DNA of 64,000 nt from CAYJMQ01 sp964371555 (GTDB lineage Bacteria > Bdellovibrionota > JACOXK01 > 2-02-FULL-40-11), in contig CAYJMQ010000003.1 of assembly GCA_964371555.1 (NCBI GenBank), positions 6,537-70,536 of the forward strand. Reading direction: 5' to 3'. The translations under genes were made by a program, and so were the position numbers. Position 1 is the stretch's first letter, and each line of letters starts with the position of its first letter. This document shows positions 16,764 through 25,717 of this stretch, piece by piece. A model generated the notes under the pieces. That model was not told where the DNA came from and did no database searches. It saw only the letters and a program-made list of their open reading frames with translations.

Positions 16764-18173
16764 ATGAATGATCTTCGAAAATTGCCGTCAGTTCATGCTC
16801 TCATGAATGATCTCGTAATGAGAGAATGGACAGCATCTTTGTCTTACGAGACAGTTGTCAGAACAGTCCGCGAAATGCTTAAAACAATTCGAAAGGAAAT
16901 ACGGTTTTCAAAATCAAATATAGAGCCCGAAACCATACGGCTGCGAATTCTCAAAGAATTAAAAGGGCTGGAACAACCCTCTTTTGAGCGAGTGATCAAT
17001 GCCACCGGAATCTTGATTCACACAAATTTGGGGAGGGCGCCTTTATCTGAAAGCGCCCTGCGAAGGGCGCTCGAGCTTGGCAAAAGTTACTGCACTGTTG
17101 AATATAATCTTTCAGAGGCTAAACGCGGTGAAAGGAATGATCCGGTTGAAAAACTGCTTTGTCAAATCACCGGAGCGGAAGCAGGGTTGGTTGTGAACAA
17201 CAATGCCGCCGCCGTTCTTCTTGGTTTAGACACGCTTGCCAAAGGCAGGCATGTGCTTGTGTCCCGGGGCGAGCTTGTTGAGATCGGAAATTCTTTCAGA
17301 ATCCCGGACATTCTGGAAAAAAGCGGGGCCCATCTCAAAGGGGTTGGCACGACGAATAAAACCAAAATAAGCGATTATGAGAAAGGAGTTGATAAAAATA
17401 CAGCTCTTATTTTAAAGGTTCACAAAAGCAATTATGACATTGTCGGATTTACAGAAGAGGTTTCATTAGAGGGACTTGCCTCTTTTTGCCATCGCAAAAA
17501 GTTGCCTCTTATTTTTGACGCCGGGAGCGGTTTGTTGCTTTCATCATCCCATTCCCTCTTTAGATATTTTGAGGGAGAACCATCGATTATTTCTTCTGTC
17601 AAACAAGGTGTCGATATGATTACTTTCAGCGGTGATAAACTGATGGGGGGCCCTCAATGCGGCCTGATTGTGGGGAAACGGAAATATATCGAAAAAATAA
17701 AAAGAAATCCCCTTTATCGGGCGCTTCGCGCGGATAAGATCCTGCTTGCCATTCTTGATGAGACGCTGCGTCATTATCTATCGGCGGAGCCGGAACGGGA
17801 AATACCTTTTTTAAAACTTCTCGCAACGCCGATTGAAATATTAGAAGAGCGCGCTCTCTCTATTCAGAGCGTTCTTAAAGAGCGTGGAGTTGAAGCAGAA
17901 GTAAAACGGGATGTTTCAAAGACAGGGGGGGGGAGTTGTCCCCGGTTAGAGCTTCCGACAGTGGTTTTATCTATTCGTCTTAAAAAATTGGTAAAAGAGA
18001 AGATCCTGGATGTTGAAGAGAAGCTTCGAATGCCGAAAGATCCCTCTCTTATCCCGGTCATTGGCCGAACCCGCAAAGATTCTCTTCATTTCGATTTTCG
18101 AACCATTTTCGAGCGGGATCTTTCTAAATTTAAGAACAGTCTGATTGCGGCGCTCCACTTTACTGACAGCTAA
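16764..18173 (+). CDS. selA: L-seryl-tRNA(Sec) selenium transferase
   Basis: 469 residues. SelA converts Ser-tRNA(Sec) to Sec-tRNA(Sec) using selenophosphate. Seen: LPSVHALMNDL near the N terminus, ATGILIHTNLGRAPL (80-94), VVNNNAAAVLL (143-153), RGELVEIGNSFRIPDI (168-183), GTTNKT (195-200) and the PLP lysine K292 in FSGDKLMGGPQCG. The protein is full length and intact, so the organism probably decodes UGA as selenocysteine; selB, selD and selC are not in the window. A nine-G run lies at 17935-17943. The 3' end overlaps the convergent protease by 14 bases. Confidence 0.97.
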   Translation: MNDLRKLPSVHALMNDLVMREWTASLSYETVVRTVREMLKTIRKEIRFSKSNIEPETIRLRILKELKGLEQPSFERVINATGILIHTNLGRAPLSESALRRALELGKSYCTVEYNLSEAKRGERNDPVEKLLCQITGAEAGLVVNNNAAAVLLGLDTLAKGRHVLVSRGELVEIGNSFRIPDILEKSGAHLKGVGTTNKTKISDYEKGVDKNTALILKVHKSNYDIVGFTEEVSLEGLASFCHRKKLPLIFDAGSGLLLSSSHSLFRYFEGEPSIISSVKQGVDMITFSGDKLMGGPQCGLIVGKRKYIEKIKRNPLYRALRADKILLAILDETLRHYLSAEPEREIPFLKLLATPIEILEERALSIQSVLKERGVEAEVKRDVSKTGGGSCPRLELPTVVLSIRLKKLVKEKILDVEEKLRMPKDPSLIPVIGRTRKDSLHFDFRTIFERDLSKFKNSLIAALHFTDS

Positions 18174-19140
18174 AATACTTATGAAATTTTTCTTCACCGA
18201 GTGATTTTCGTATAAATGCGAGCTGAATCACACCGGCCGTATAAGTGGTATAGTTTTCATAGCTGATCGTTTGATCGGGGATAAGTCCCTGAACCAGAAG
18301 CCCGATTAACTCGGAGCGATCGTTAATGACCGGTGAACCGCTGTTCCCCCCCTGAACATCTGAATCGGTGACGATATATTCACCGCGATCGATCAGAACC
18401 TTCCAGAAATCGAGCGAGATTTTGCGATTCGATTCTTCAAGGGTTTTATAAAAGCCGCTTTGTTCGGCTGAGTAAGCAATTTTTCCATAGCTTACGAGCT
18501 TTCTCCAGTTATTGGTAACCTCGCCGATTTTTCTTTTTGTAAATCCGGGGTATCCAATGACCCAACTATATTCATTTTCCGCCGGCGTTTGAGCGGCAGT
18601 TTTCAGACAGGCGTGATTGGAGGCGCCATCCATTTTAAGAATTGCCCAATCGGCGCCAATGACATCCTGCACTTTTTTAATTACGGAAGGGTCGTATGTG
18701 TTGACCTTTCGTTCGTCGAATTGGCTAAAACCCAGACCTGCCGCGATCACCGTTGCGTTGAATTCACCAAAAAAAGTCGAATATTTTTTCCCTATAACCT
18801 CTTCCTGTGGAACAAGATACATCTCTGCCCCATCGGCAAGTTTCTGTCGATATGACTCAAGCCCCATCCCACTGGCAAGACAATGAAAAGCGGTCAGAAT
18901 GTATCCATCTTTTGAAATATAAGAAGACGAGCAGTTTGAAAAATCAACGGGGAATGCGGCTGCAGCGTCATAAGCATTTTTAATCCCCTGGGGTTTTTTG
19001 TCCAGATTATCCGGCCAGAAAAATCCCTCTTCAAAAGAGGGGTTAAATGATGGAAATTGTGATGCGCCTGCCTGAAAGGTAAAGCCAACGACGGAAAAAA
19101 GAAACACGATTAGCGTACGAATAAACAAGGATTGGAACAT
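18160..19140 (-). CDS. Exported trypsin-like serine peptidase
   Basis: 326 residues with a signal peptide of about 27 residues (ends GAS). The chymotrypsin-fold triad is visible: His86 in ILTAFHCL, Asp164 in GADWAILKM, Ser267 in GGNSGSPVIND. There is no PDZ domain, so it is not a DegP/HtrA protein; it is closer to V8-like or bacterial trypsin-like peptidases with extra loops between His and Asp. A strong AGGAGG precedes the ATG. Several cysteines (C70, C87, C178, C-terminal C) could form disulfides in the periplasm. The substrate is unknown. Confidence 0.85.
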   Translation of the reverse strand: MFQSLFIRTLIVFLFSVVGFTFQAGASQFPSFNPSFEEGFFWPDNLDKKPQGIKNAYDAAAAFPVDFSNCSSSYISKDGYILTAFHCLASGMGLESYRQKLADGAEMYLVPQEEVIGKKYSTFFGEFNATVIAAGLGFSQFDERKVNTYDPSVIKKVQDVIGADWAILKMDGASNHACLKTAAQTPAENEYSWVIGYPGFTKRKIGEVTNNWRKLVSYGKIAYSAEQSGFYKTLEESNRKISLDFWKVLIDRGEYIVTDSDVQGGNSGSPVINDRSELIGLLVQGLIPDQTISYENYTTYTAGVIQLAFIRKSLGEEKFHKYFSCQ

Positions 19141-19223
19141 CGGAAGACCTCCTTTTCAAGTTGATAAGGAAAGGCATAAACGATAATTGAACGGTACAAA
19201 GTCTTTCGATTTATGTCAAGTTT

Positions 19224-19232
19224 TGTTATGCT
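19224..19232 (+). promoter_or_regulatory. Extended -10 element of pyk
   Basis: TGT followed by TATGCT (19227-19232). The hexamer ends 10 bases before the ATG at 19242, so the predicted start site is about three bases upstream of the start codon. No Shine-Dalgarno is present. Confidence 0.4.
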
Positions 19233-19241
19233 GTCTTCATT

Positions 19242-20687
19242 ATGTCAGAAGCCAGACGAGCCAAGATTGTCTGCACACTCGGGCCTGCCACCTTCTCTCC
19301 CGCCATGATTGAAAAACTCATTCGGGCAGGGATGGATGTTGCGCGTCTTAATTTTTCACATGGAGATCATGCGGCCTATCAACGTGTGATCCGCACGGTG
19401 CGTGAGAAATCCAAAAAATTTGGGAAGAGTATCACGATCATTCAGGATCTTCAGGGACCCAAGATCAGAACCGGAAAACTGAGTTATGACAAAATTGTGC
19501 TTCGCCCCCGACAACGAATAACGCTGACCACCCGAAATGTGGTCGGAAATGAAAAAGTGATTTCGGTTCCTTACCGGCCTTTGCCCAGACTTTTAAAGAA
19601 AGGGAATTGCATTTTGATTGATGACGGTTTGATTGAACTAAAAGTCCTTCGTACTTTTTCAGATTCCATTGAATGTGTTGTGATCAATGGCGGCAATTTG
19701 CGCGAGAATAAAGGGGTCAATCTTCCCTATATTAAGACGGTTCATTCTTCACTGACGGCAAAGGATCAACGGGATCTTGCGTTTGGAATCCGCCAGGGGG
19801 TCGATTTTATCGCCATGTCATTTGTCTGTCGCGCGCATGACATCCTGGAATTGAAAAAACGAATACCAAAATCATCCCAAATCGGCGTTATTGCAAAAAT
19901 TGAAAAGCGCGAAGCGATTGATCATTTTGATGAAATTCTCATGGTGACAGACGCGGTGATGGTTGCGCGGGGGGATTTGGCTGTTGAATGTTCGAGTGAG
20001 GTTGTTCCCTGTCTTCAGAAAGAAATCATTGGCAAATGCAACCGCGCGTTAAGACCGGTCATTACGGCGACGCAGATGCTTGAGTCGATGGTCAAAAATC
20101 CAAGGCCAAGCCGCGCGGAGGCCTCTGATGTTGCCAATGCCGTTCTTGACGGATCGGACGCGTTGATGCTCTCTTCCGAAACGGCTTTTGGACTTCATCC
20201 GGTCGAGAGTGTGAACATGATGGACAAGATTATTCGCGAGGTTGAGCATCATCACTATTTTGTTGAGCGAAAATTTTTTGATGAACCGCATTTGGAATTG
20301 AAAAAAACAGAAAAAGCGAAAAAAGAGATTTTTGGGGGGGCGATTGAGCGCGCGGCCTGCCAGATCGCGCAGGGGATTCAGGCGAAACTGATCTGTTGTC
20401 TCACAGAGCGGGGACGCTCCGCGATGCTGATTTCCCGCTCTCGTCCCAAACAGCCGATTGTGGCGTTAACAAACCACGGGTCAACGATGAGAAAGCTCTC
20501 TTTGGTCTGGGGGGTGCGTTGTTATTTTATCAAGAGGCTGATGAATAATCTGAATTTATTCGGGATTATACGAAAACGCCTTTTGGAATTAAAACTTGCA
20601 AAGAGGGGGGATTCTGTAATTGTGACTACCGGTGTCTTTACTCATGCCCCTGATACAGAGCGAATTACGAAAGTGCATAGAATTTGA
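19242..20687 (+). CDS. pyk: Pyruvate kinase
   Basis: 481 residues. It makes pyruvate and ATP from phosphoenolpyruvate. Seen: KIVCTLGPAT (8-17), RLNFSHGDH, DLQGPKIRTG, the active-site IGVIAKIEKREAIDHFDEIL (one Lys for proton transfer), VARGDLAVE and TQMLESMVKNPRPSRAE. The C-terminal allosteric-type domain (ERAACQIAQ to the end) is complete. Monocistronic; its stop codon lies inside the left arm of a perfect 17-bp palindrome. Confidence 0.98.
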   Translation: MSEARRAKIVCTLGPATFSPAMIEKLIRAGMDVARLNFSHGDHAAYQRVIRTVREKSKKFGKSITIIQDLQGPKIRTGKLSYDKIVLRPRQRITLTTRNVVGNEKVISVPYRPLPRLLKKGNCILIDDGLIELKVLRTFSDSIECVVINGGNLRENKGVNLPYIKTVHSSLTAKDQRDLAFGIRQGVDFIAMSFVCRAHDILELKKRIPKSSQIGVIAKIEKREAIDHFDEILMVTDAVMVARGDLAVECSSEVVPCLQKEIIGKCNRALRPVITATQMLESMVKNPRPSRAEASDVANAVLDGSDALMLSSETAFGLHPVESVNMMDKIIREVEHHHYFVERKFFDEPHLELKKTEKAKKEIFGGAIERAACQIAQGIQAKLICCLTERGRSAMLISRSRPKQPIVALTNHGSTMRKLSLVWGVRCYFIKRLMNNLNLFGIIRKRLLELKLAKRGDSVIVTTGVFTHAPDTERITKVHRI

Positions 20688-20721
20688 CACGCTATTTGCC
20701 ACCTGTGGCAAATAGCGTGTC
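20686..20721. terminator. Perfect 17-bp palindrome between convergent pyk and gdhA
   Basis: The arm at 20686-20702 is the exact reverse complement of 20705-20721, with only CT between. It overlaps the pyk stop codon and ends 2 bases from the gdhA stop, so it can serve both strands. Neither side has a T run, so it may act as a 3'-end stabiliser or a bidirectional factor-dependent terminator. Confidence 0.6.
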
Positions 20722-20723
20722 GG

Positions 20724-22010
20724 CTAAGGAAAAAATCCCCGGATAAGCATCGCCTTTGAGAGATGACGCAAAGCTGCAATTAAAGCCGCTGTTCGCATCG
20801 TTGTTTTACATTCTTTTTTAACTTCCACAACGCGTCGGAAGGAATCAGACATAATATTCCACAGTCGGTTTGAAACCTCCTTTTCATCCCAGAAAAACTT
20901 TTGAAGCCCCTGGACCCATTCAAAATAAGAGACGGTTACTCCTCCGGCGTTTGCCAGAATATCGGGGATGATAAAGACTCCTTTGTCAGATAAGATCTGA
21001 TCGGCCTCAGGGGTGGTTGGGCTATTGGCGCCTTCGGCGATAATTTTACATTTAATGCGATCTGCGTTTTCTTTTGTAATTTGAGATTCAATGGCAGCCG
21101 GAATCAGAATATCGCATTTAAGTTCAAGAAGTTCTGCATTTGTAATTGAATCAGCTTCTTCAAAGTCGGCGAGGGGTTTCTTTTCTTCCAGGTGTTTGTG
21201 CAATTTATCAAGATTTAACCCGTTTTTATTGTAGATCCCCCCCAATTCATCGCTGACCGCAATGATACGGCATCCAATTTTATGCATTTTGCGCGCTACC
21301 TCAGACCCCACTTTTCCAAAACCCTGAACCACCACAGAAATATTTTCATCAAGCGTTATGTTCAGGTGATTGGCTGCTTCCATCACCGCATAAACAACCC
21401 CTTTTCCAGTCGCATCCGTTCTTCCCAAGCTCCCCCCAATTTCTAGCGGTTTTCCTGTCACAGATCCGGGAATCGCAAAACCGACGTTTTGGCTATAGGT
21501 ATCCATCATCCAGGCCATCACCTGTTCATCCGTGCCGATATCAGGGGCGGGGATGTCTTTGTCTGGTCCAATCAGATTAAAAATTTCCATGGTATAGCGG
21601 CGTGTCATACGCTGTATTTCACCGCGGGACATCTGATTTGGATTACATCGAATCCCCCCTTTAGCCCCACCCAGCGGCAAACCAAAGAGAGCGCATTTGA
21701 GCGTCATCAGCATTGCGAGCGCCGCTGTTTCAGATAAATTCACGCTCGGATGATAACGAACGCCCCCTTTACCGGGTCCCAACGTCATGTTGTGTTGAAC
21801 CCGATACCCCATGAAAACGTTGATATGTCCGTCATCCATTCTGACAGGCACTGAAACAACCAGCGCGCGTTTTGGATATTTCAGGCGGATCAGAATATTT
21901 GGATCGAGTTTCATGATCTCGCCTGCAATATCGAGCTGTCTCAAGGCATCCTGGTAGAGTTGACTCTTGAATAATTTGCTTTCCATAATGTTATTTTGTT
22001 TTTTTTCCAT
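20724..22010 (-). CDS. gdhA: Glutamate dehydrogenase (Glu/Leu/Phe/Val dehydrogenase family)
   Basis: 428 residues. Reversible oxidative deamination of glutamate to 2-oxoglutarate and ammonia. Seen: GPGKGGVRYHP (78-88), active-site K105 in MTLKCALFGLPLGGAKGG with K117, PAPDIGTDEQVMAW, and the Rossmann motif GFGKVGSEVA (about 232-241). Its length fits the bacterial/archaeal hexameric class. The start overlaps the sigma-54 activator gene by 20 bases, so enzyme and regulator are co-translated. Confidence 0.95.
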   Translation of the reverse strand: MEKKQNNIMESKLFKSQLYQDALRQLDIAGEIMKLDPNILIRLKYPKRALVVSVPVRMDDGHINVFMGYRVQHNMTLGPGKGGVRYHPSVNLSETAALAMLMTLKCALFGLPLGGAKGGIRCNPNQMSRGEIQRMTRRYTMEIFNLIGPDKDIPAPDIGTDEQVMAWMMDTYSQNVGFAIPGSVTGKPLEIGGSLGRTDATGKGVVYAVMEAANHLNITLDENISVVVQGFGKVGSEVARKMHKIGCRIIAVSDELGGIYNKNGLNLDKLHKHLEEKKPLADFEEADSITNAELLELKCDILIPAAIESQITKENADRIKCKIIAEGANSPTTPEADQILSDKGVFIIPDILANAGGVTVSYFEWVQGLQKFFWDEKEVSNRLWNIMSDSFRRVVEVKKECKTTMRTAALIAALRHLSKAMLIRGFFP

Positions 22011-23355
22011 ATTGATAATCCTTTATCTTATTCTGAAGACTTTTTCTACTAATTCCAAGCTTTTTTGCGGCCCGTGTGACATTGCCATGTGTTTCTTCCA
22101 GGGCTTTGAGAATCAGGTCTTTTTCGATTTTCTGTGTGGTTTCCTTGACGATTTTCTTAAATGAAGAAGAAGGGGATGGCATTGAGACCGCCAGAGGGGT
22201 ATCTCCCGATATTTCTTTAGGGATGCTTTTTAGCGTTAATCGATCCCCTTCATTAAGCAGAATCATTCTTTCAATGACATTTTCAAGTTGTCGAATATTT
22301 CCAGGCCACTCAAACTGGCTTAGAATTCTCATTGCCTGTTCGTCCATTCCCTGAATCTTTTTTCCCAGTTTTTTATTGTATTTTTCAATAAAAAAGTCAA
22401 CCAGTGTCGGGAAATCTTCCAATCTTTCCCTAAGCGGCGGCAAATAAATGGGGACCACATTTAACCGGTAGTAAAGATCTTCACGAAAGTTCCCCTTTTT
22501 GACCTCCTCCATGAGATCTTTGTTTGTTGCGGAGATGAGACGGATGTCGATTTTTATAGTGTGAATCCCCCCCACCCGCTCGATTTCACTATTCTGAAGA
22601 ATCCTCAGAAGCTTTGCCTGCATTTCTTGGGAGATTTCGCCGATTTCATCGAGAAAAAGGGTTCCATGGTTGGCAAGTTCGAATCGTCCGGGCTTTGAAG
22701 TGACAGCGCCGGTAAATGCCCCTCTCTCATATCCAAAAAGTTCGCTCTCAATGAGCGTTGAGGGAATTGCCGAACAATTGATGGCGATAAAAGAGTTTTG
22801 AGACCGGGAGCTCCGGTTATGAAGCGCGCGCGCGACGAGTTCTTTGCCGGTTCCGCTTTCGCCGGTGATGAGCACTGTCGAAGGGCTATCTGAAACTTTT
22901 TGGATGATTTTTAAAACCTCCTTCATTTTGGGACTCTGACTGATGAGATCCGAATGAATTTCAAGATCAGAGGGGGAACGCGATTTCGATTGATAGGTAT
23001 TGATCGCCTTCTCGATCACCTGAACCATTTCCTGCTTCTCAAATGGCTTGGAAATGTAATCAAATGCCCCGAGCTTTAATGCGCTTACCGCGGAGTCGAC
23101 CGTTTCATGCGCGGTAATAATGATAACAGGGATATCCGGGTATTGATCGGAGACCCTTTTTAAGAACCCCATCCCATCCAGATGAGGCATCCTGAGATCT
23201 GTGATAATTGTGTGAATTTCTTCTTTTTTCAGACAGGAGATTGCCTCCATGCCATCGCGCGCTTCTGATGCCAAATACCCCTGTTGTTCAACAAGGGCTT
23301 TCAAAACCTTTCGGATATTCGTTTCGTCATCTACAATCAGAACACGGTCGCTCAT
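21991..23355 (-). CDS. NtrC-family sigma-54-dependent response regulator
   Basis: About 454 residues from the ATG at 23355; an ATG at 23367 adds four residues. The receiver domain has DD at the N terminus, phospho-acceptor Asp53 in TDLRMPHLDG and the ISKPF lysine. The AAA+ domain carries GESGTGKE (Walker A), the sigma-54 contact GAFTGA, LFLDEIGE (Walker B) and FREDLYYRLNV. The C-terminal Fis-type HTH is HGNVTRAAKKLGISRKSLQNKI. It activates sigma-54 promoters when phosphorylated, most likely by the kinase encoded just upstream (ends overlap by 4 bases). The target is probably nitrogen or amino-acid metabolism, judged from gdhA in the operon. Confidence 0.96.
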   Translation of the reverse strand: MSDRVLIVDDETNIRKVLKALVEQQGYLASEARDGMEAISCLKKEEIHTIITDLRMPHLDGMGFLKRVSDQYPDIPVIIITAHETVDSAVSALKLGAFDYISKPFEKQEMVQVIEKAINTYQSKSRSPSDLEIHSDLISQSPKMKEVLKIIQKVSDSPSTVLITGESGTGKELVARALHNRSSRSQNSFIAINCSAIPSTLIESELFGYERGAFTGAVTSKPGRFELANHGTLFLDEIGEISQEMQAKLLRILQNSEIERVGGIHTIKIDIRLISATNKDLMEEVKKGNFREDLYYRLNVVPIYLPPLRERLEDFPTLVDFFIEKYNKKLGKKIQGMDEQAMRILSQFEWPGNIRQLENVIERMILLNEGDRLTLKSIPKEISGDTPLAVSMPSPSSSFKKIVKETTQKIEKDLILKALEETHGNVTRAAKKLGISRKSLQNKIKDYQYGKKTK

Positions 23356-25373
23356 GATTTTTTGCATGGAAGTGTCATAATCAATTTTGTTCCTTTGCGC
23401 AATTCGCTTTCCATGCGAAAACCACCCTGATGCGCGCGAACAATTTTATGAGAAATCGCAAGCCCCAGTCCTGTCCCCCCCTCGCGCGTCGTAAAGAAAG
23501 GGATGAAAATCTTTTTTAGGTTTTCCTCCGAAATACCGATGCCTGTGTCTTCAAAGGTAATTTCAACATTATTTTTTATATTGCGCATTGAAATTTTAAG
23601 CTCCCCGCCATCCGGCATTGCCTGAATGGCATTTAGAATAATGTTCAAAAATACCTGCTGAATCAGTGAAGGATCGACCACGGCAAAATAAGAATTGCCC
23701 AAATGTTGATACATGAGGTGAATGTTGGGCGGAAAGTCTCTTGAAATCATCTGGAGGGTGCTTCGCAGGAGTTCAGATAGATCTGTTTCCGCAAGGTTTT
23801 GTGACAGCGGTTTTGCGTAGTTTAAAAACCGGGACACAATTTTATTTAAGCGGTCGACTTCATTCACAATAATTTTTAAAAACTCGTTTTGAGTCGTATT
23901 TTCCTGTGTCGGCATCAAATATTGCGCCGCCCCTTTGATCGCGCCAAGCGGATTTCTGATTTCATGCGCGAGGCCGGCGGCCATTTCCCCGACCGTTGCC
24001 AGCCGGTCGCGTTCACGGATTCTTTCGTAAATTTCCAGATTTTTCAGCGACAGCGCGATCTGACCCGAATGGGGGATCAAGAGTTCAAGATCTTTGGAGG
24101 GATAGGGTTCGTCCGATCGTTCATTGATAAAAGTGCAAAAGCCTATTATTTTTCCGTCAAGCACAAACGGAAAGGCCACCTCCGCGTTGAGAGACTGAAA
24201 TATGGAGAGCGTGTTTTCAAGACGCTCCCGGTAGATGCCGGCCCCTTCCGCGATTTCCCGATGGATAAAATAGGCGCTGCTCGGTTTGACGTTTCTTCCC
24301 GTGAGGTATTTGACAAAATCATGACTGATCATGACCTCGGATATTTTTGTTTTTGTAGGATCAATTTCAAGGGATTGAATGAGATTGAATTTAATCTCTT
24401 CGCGGTCGATCAGGAAAAAATGCGCCTGTGTCGCCTGAAGGATGTTTTTCAGACCGACAAGGACATGGTGAGCGAGGTCCCGAAGGTCGCTGGTCTCTAA
24501 AAGCGAACGCTTGAGGCCCCCCAGCTGATTTTCGATTTTAAGCCGCCCTTTGAGGAAAAACTTTGATATGCCCCGTTCAATGAGCTGTTTGATCGGCTCA
24601 AAAAGAATAAGAATGACAAACGATGCCACAAACGTATTGAAAAAAAACAACGCGATTCCTTCAACCCATGCGACGAGGATGGCATAAATCAGGGTCAGCA
24701 TGGCCGTGAGAACAAAGAAAAGAAACGCCTTGGCCGTCAGGTCTTCAAGGTCGAGAACTTTCTGTTTCGTGATGGTTTGATAGATGAAGTAGATGTAGAA
24801 AACGAGAAATAGATTTCCAACGGCAGGGAGCGGGAGCCCCATTTCAGAGAGGCGGTCCGAGATGAGCATCGTAAGCGTTACCAGTCCCGATGCGATGAAA
24901 GAGATTCTCTTTCGTCTTCCCTGGCGTCCCAGCTGGGAAAGTGTCAGCGTGCGGCTCAATAGATAAAACGCGTATAAGACGGATGCCACGGCATAGAGAT
25001 TGGCGGCATGCATCGACCAATCAAGTCTATTCGATGGAAGCAGAAGTGTTGTGGAAAGAACGCAGCCTGACAAGATAAAAACAGTGAGTCTTTTTTCAAT
25101 TTTTATCGGGATTTTTTCTTTTTCGATGTACTGCCAAAAGAAATAGATGGTGGCAGGTCCAAGAGTCATCGTTACGAAAAGATGAAACCGTTCGATCAAT
25201 TCTGAGTAAAGAATCCGGGAAAAGAAGAATGAAAGATTCCAAATGGCCAATGCTGAACAAAGAATGGCAAACCAGCGATAATGCCTGTCCCTGAGTGACT
25301 TTGCGGAAATCACAATCGCAAACGCGAGCGCGGTGAACGAGCAGAGCAGCGAGCTGATGGTTAAGGTATTCAT
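23352..25373 (-). CDS. Membrane sensor histidine kinase (7TM-type N terminus, GAF, HisKA, HATPase)
   Basis: 673 residues from the ATG at 25373, preceded by a G-rich ribosome-binding region. I reject the 93-codon upstream extension because it runs through palindromic repeats. About eight membrane helices fill residues 1-245, then a GAF-like domain (about 290-430), the HisKA box GLAHEIRNPLGAIKG with phospho-His near residue 470, and a HATPase with DTGIGIS and GGTGLGLAI. It should phosphorylate the NtrC-type regulator that follows. The N-terminal sensor region has no recognised ligand motif. Confidence 0.93.
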   Translation of the reverse strand: MNTLTISSLLCSFTALAFAIVISAKSLRDRHYRWFAILCSALAIWNLSFFFSRILYSELIERFHLFVTMTLGPATIYFFWQYIEKEKIPIKIEKRLTVFILSGCVLSTTLLLPSNRLDWSMHAANLYAVASVLYAFYLLSRTLTLSQLGRQGRRKRISFIASGLVTLTMLISDRLSEMGLPLPAVGNLFLVFYIYFIYQTITKQKVLDLEDLTAKAFLFFVLTAMLTLIYAILVAWVEGIALFFFNTFVASFVILILFEPIKQLIERGISKFFLKGRLKIENQLGGLKRSLLETSDLRDLAHHVLVGLKNILQATQAHFFLIDREEIKFNLIQSLEIDPTKTKISEVMISHDFVKYLTGRNVKPSSAYFIHREIAEGAGIYRERLENTLSIFQSLNAEVAFPFVLDGKIIGFCTFINERSDEPYPSKDLELLIPHSGQIALSLKNLEIYERIRERDRLATVGEMAAGLAHEIRNPLGAIKGAAQYLMPTQENTTQNEFLKIIVNEVDRLNKIVSRFLNYAKPLSQNLAETDLSELLRSTLQMISRDFPPNIHLMYQHLGNSYFAVVDPSLIQQVFLNIILNAIQAMPDGGELKISMRNIKNNVEITFEDTGIGISEENLKKIFIPFFTTREGGTGLGLAISHKIVRAHQGGFRMESELRKGTKLIMTLPCKKS

Positions 25374-25441
25374 ATGCCCCCCTCTGTCCCAAGAGCGAGT
25401 GTGTCGGGTATTATAGAGCGGGGCATTTTGATGGCAATAGC

Positions 25442-25471
25442 TAGTTTTTGTGCTTTTCGCGACAAAAACTA
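25442..25471. repeat. 10-bp inverted repeat
   Basis: TAGTTTTTGT (25442-25451) pairs perfectly with ACAAAAACTA (25462-25471). It is part of the 344-base non-coding stretch 25374-25717 and abuts the first copy of a direct repeat. Confidence 0.6.
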
Positions 25472-25539
25472 TCCTGAGCGCAGCGAAGGATCGTGTGATG
25501 TTTGCCGAAACTATCCTGAGCGCAGCGAAGGATCGTGTG
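25466..25539. repeat. Two direct copies of a 32-base palindromic REP-like element
   Basis: 25466-25497 and 25508-25539 are identical over 32 bases. Each contains ATCCTGAGCGCAGCGAAGGAT, an imperfect palindrome with matching ATCCT/AGGAT ends. Repeats of this kind occur in many bacterial genomes in intergenic regions. They lie upstream of the histidine kinase and would be mistranslated if its frame were extended. Confidence 0.8.
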
Positions 25540-25560
25540 CCCGGCATGGCACAAATACTT

Positions 25561-25606
25561 GGAGGTGAAAGTCCTCTGTGGATCTGATAGGAGGAACCAC
25601 TAGCAG
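25561..25606 (+). mobile_element. Possible group II intron domain I remnant
   Basis: The stretch contains GGAGGTGAAAGTCCTC and, after a short variable part, GGAACCACTAGC, which resemble conserved pieces of bacterial group II intron domain I (GUGAAAGUC and AACCACUAGC). No reverse transcriptase frame or domain V/VI hairpin is present, so at best this is a degraded 5' fragment. The rest of the gap up to 25680 shows nothing recognisable. Confidence 0.3.
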
Positions 25607-25680
25607 ATATGATCGCACCATGATAATTGCCCCCATGGATGCCTCTCTGCACTCGGCTATCACAACACCAAAATTAGCAC

Positions 25681-25708
25681 TTGACATATGTATCCTATAG
25701 GATACAAT
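25681..25708 (+). promoter_or_regulatory. Toxin-antitoxin promoter with palindromic operator
   Basis: TTGACA (25681-25686), 16 bases, TACAAT (25703-25708). A perfect 16-base palindrome, GTATCCTATAGGATAC, at 25690-25705 fills the spacer and enters the -10, ideal for repression by the antitoxin. The hexamer ends 10 bases before the toxin ATG. Confidence 0.75.
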
Positions 25709-25717
25709 GGATATTAG

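Noticed and set aside
23889..24500. Open frame of about 200 codons antisense to the histidine kinase
   Set aside because: Composition reflects the opposite strand of the GAF and HisKA region; no start signal or family resemblance.
25374..25652. 93-codon N-terminal extension of the histidine kinase
   Set aside because: It translates the palindromic direct repeats, has no conserved character, and a good start with a G-rich ribosome-binding region exists at 25373.
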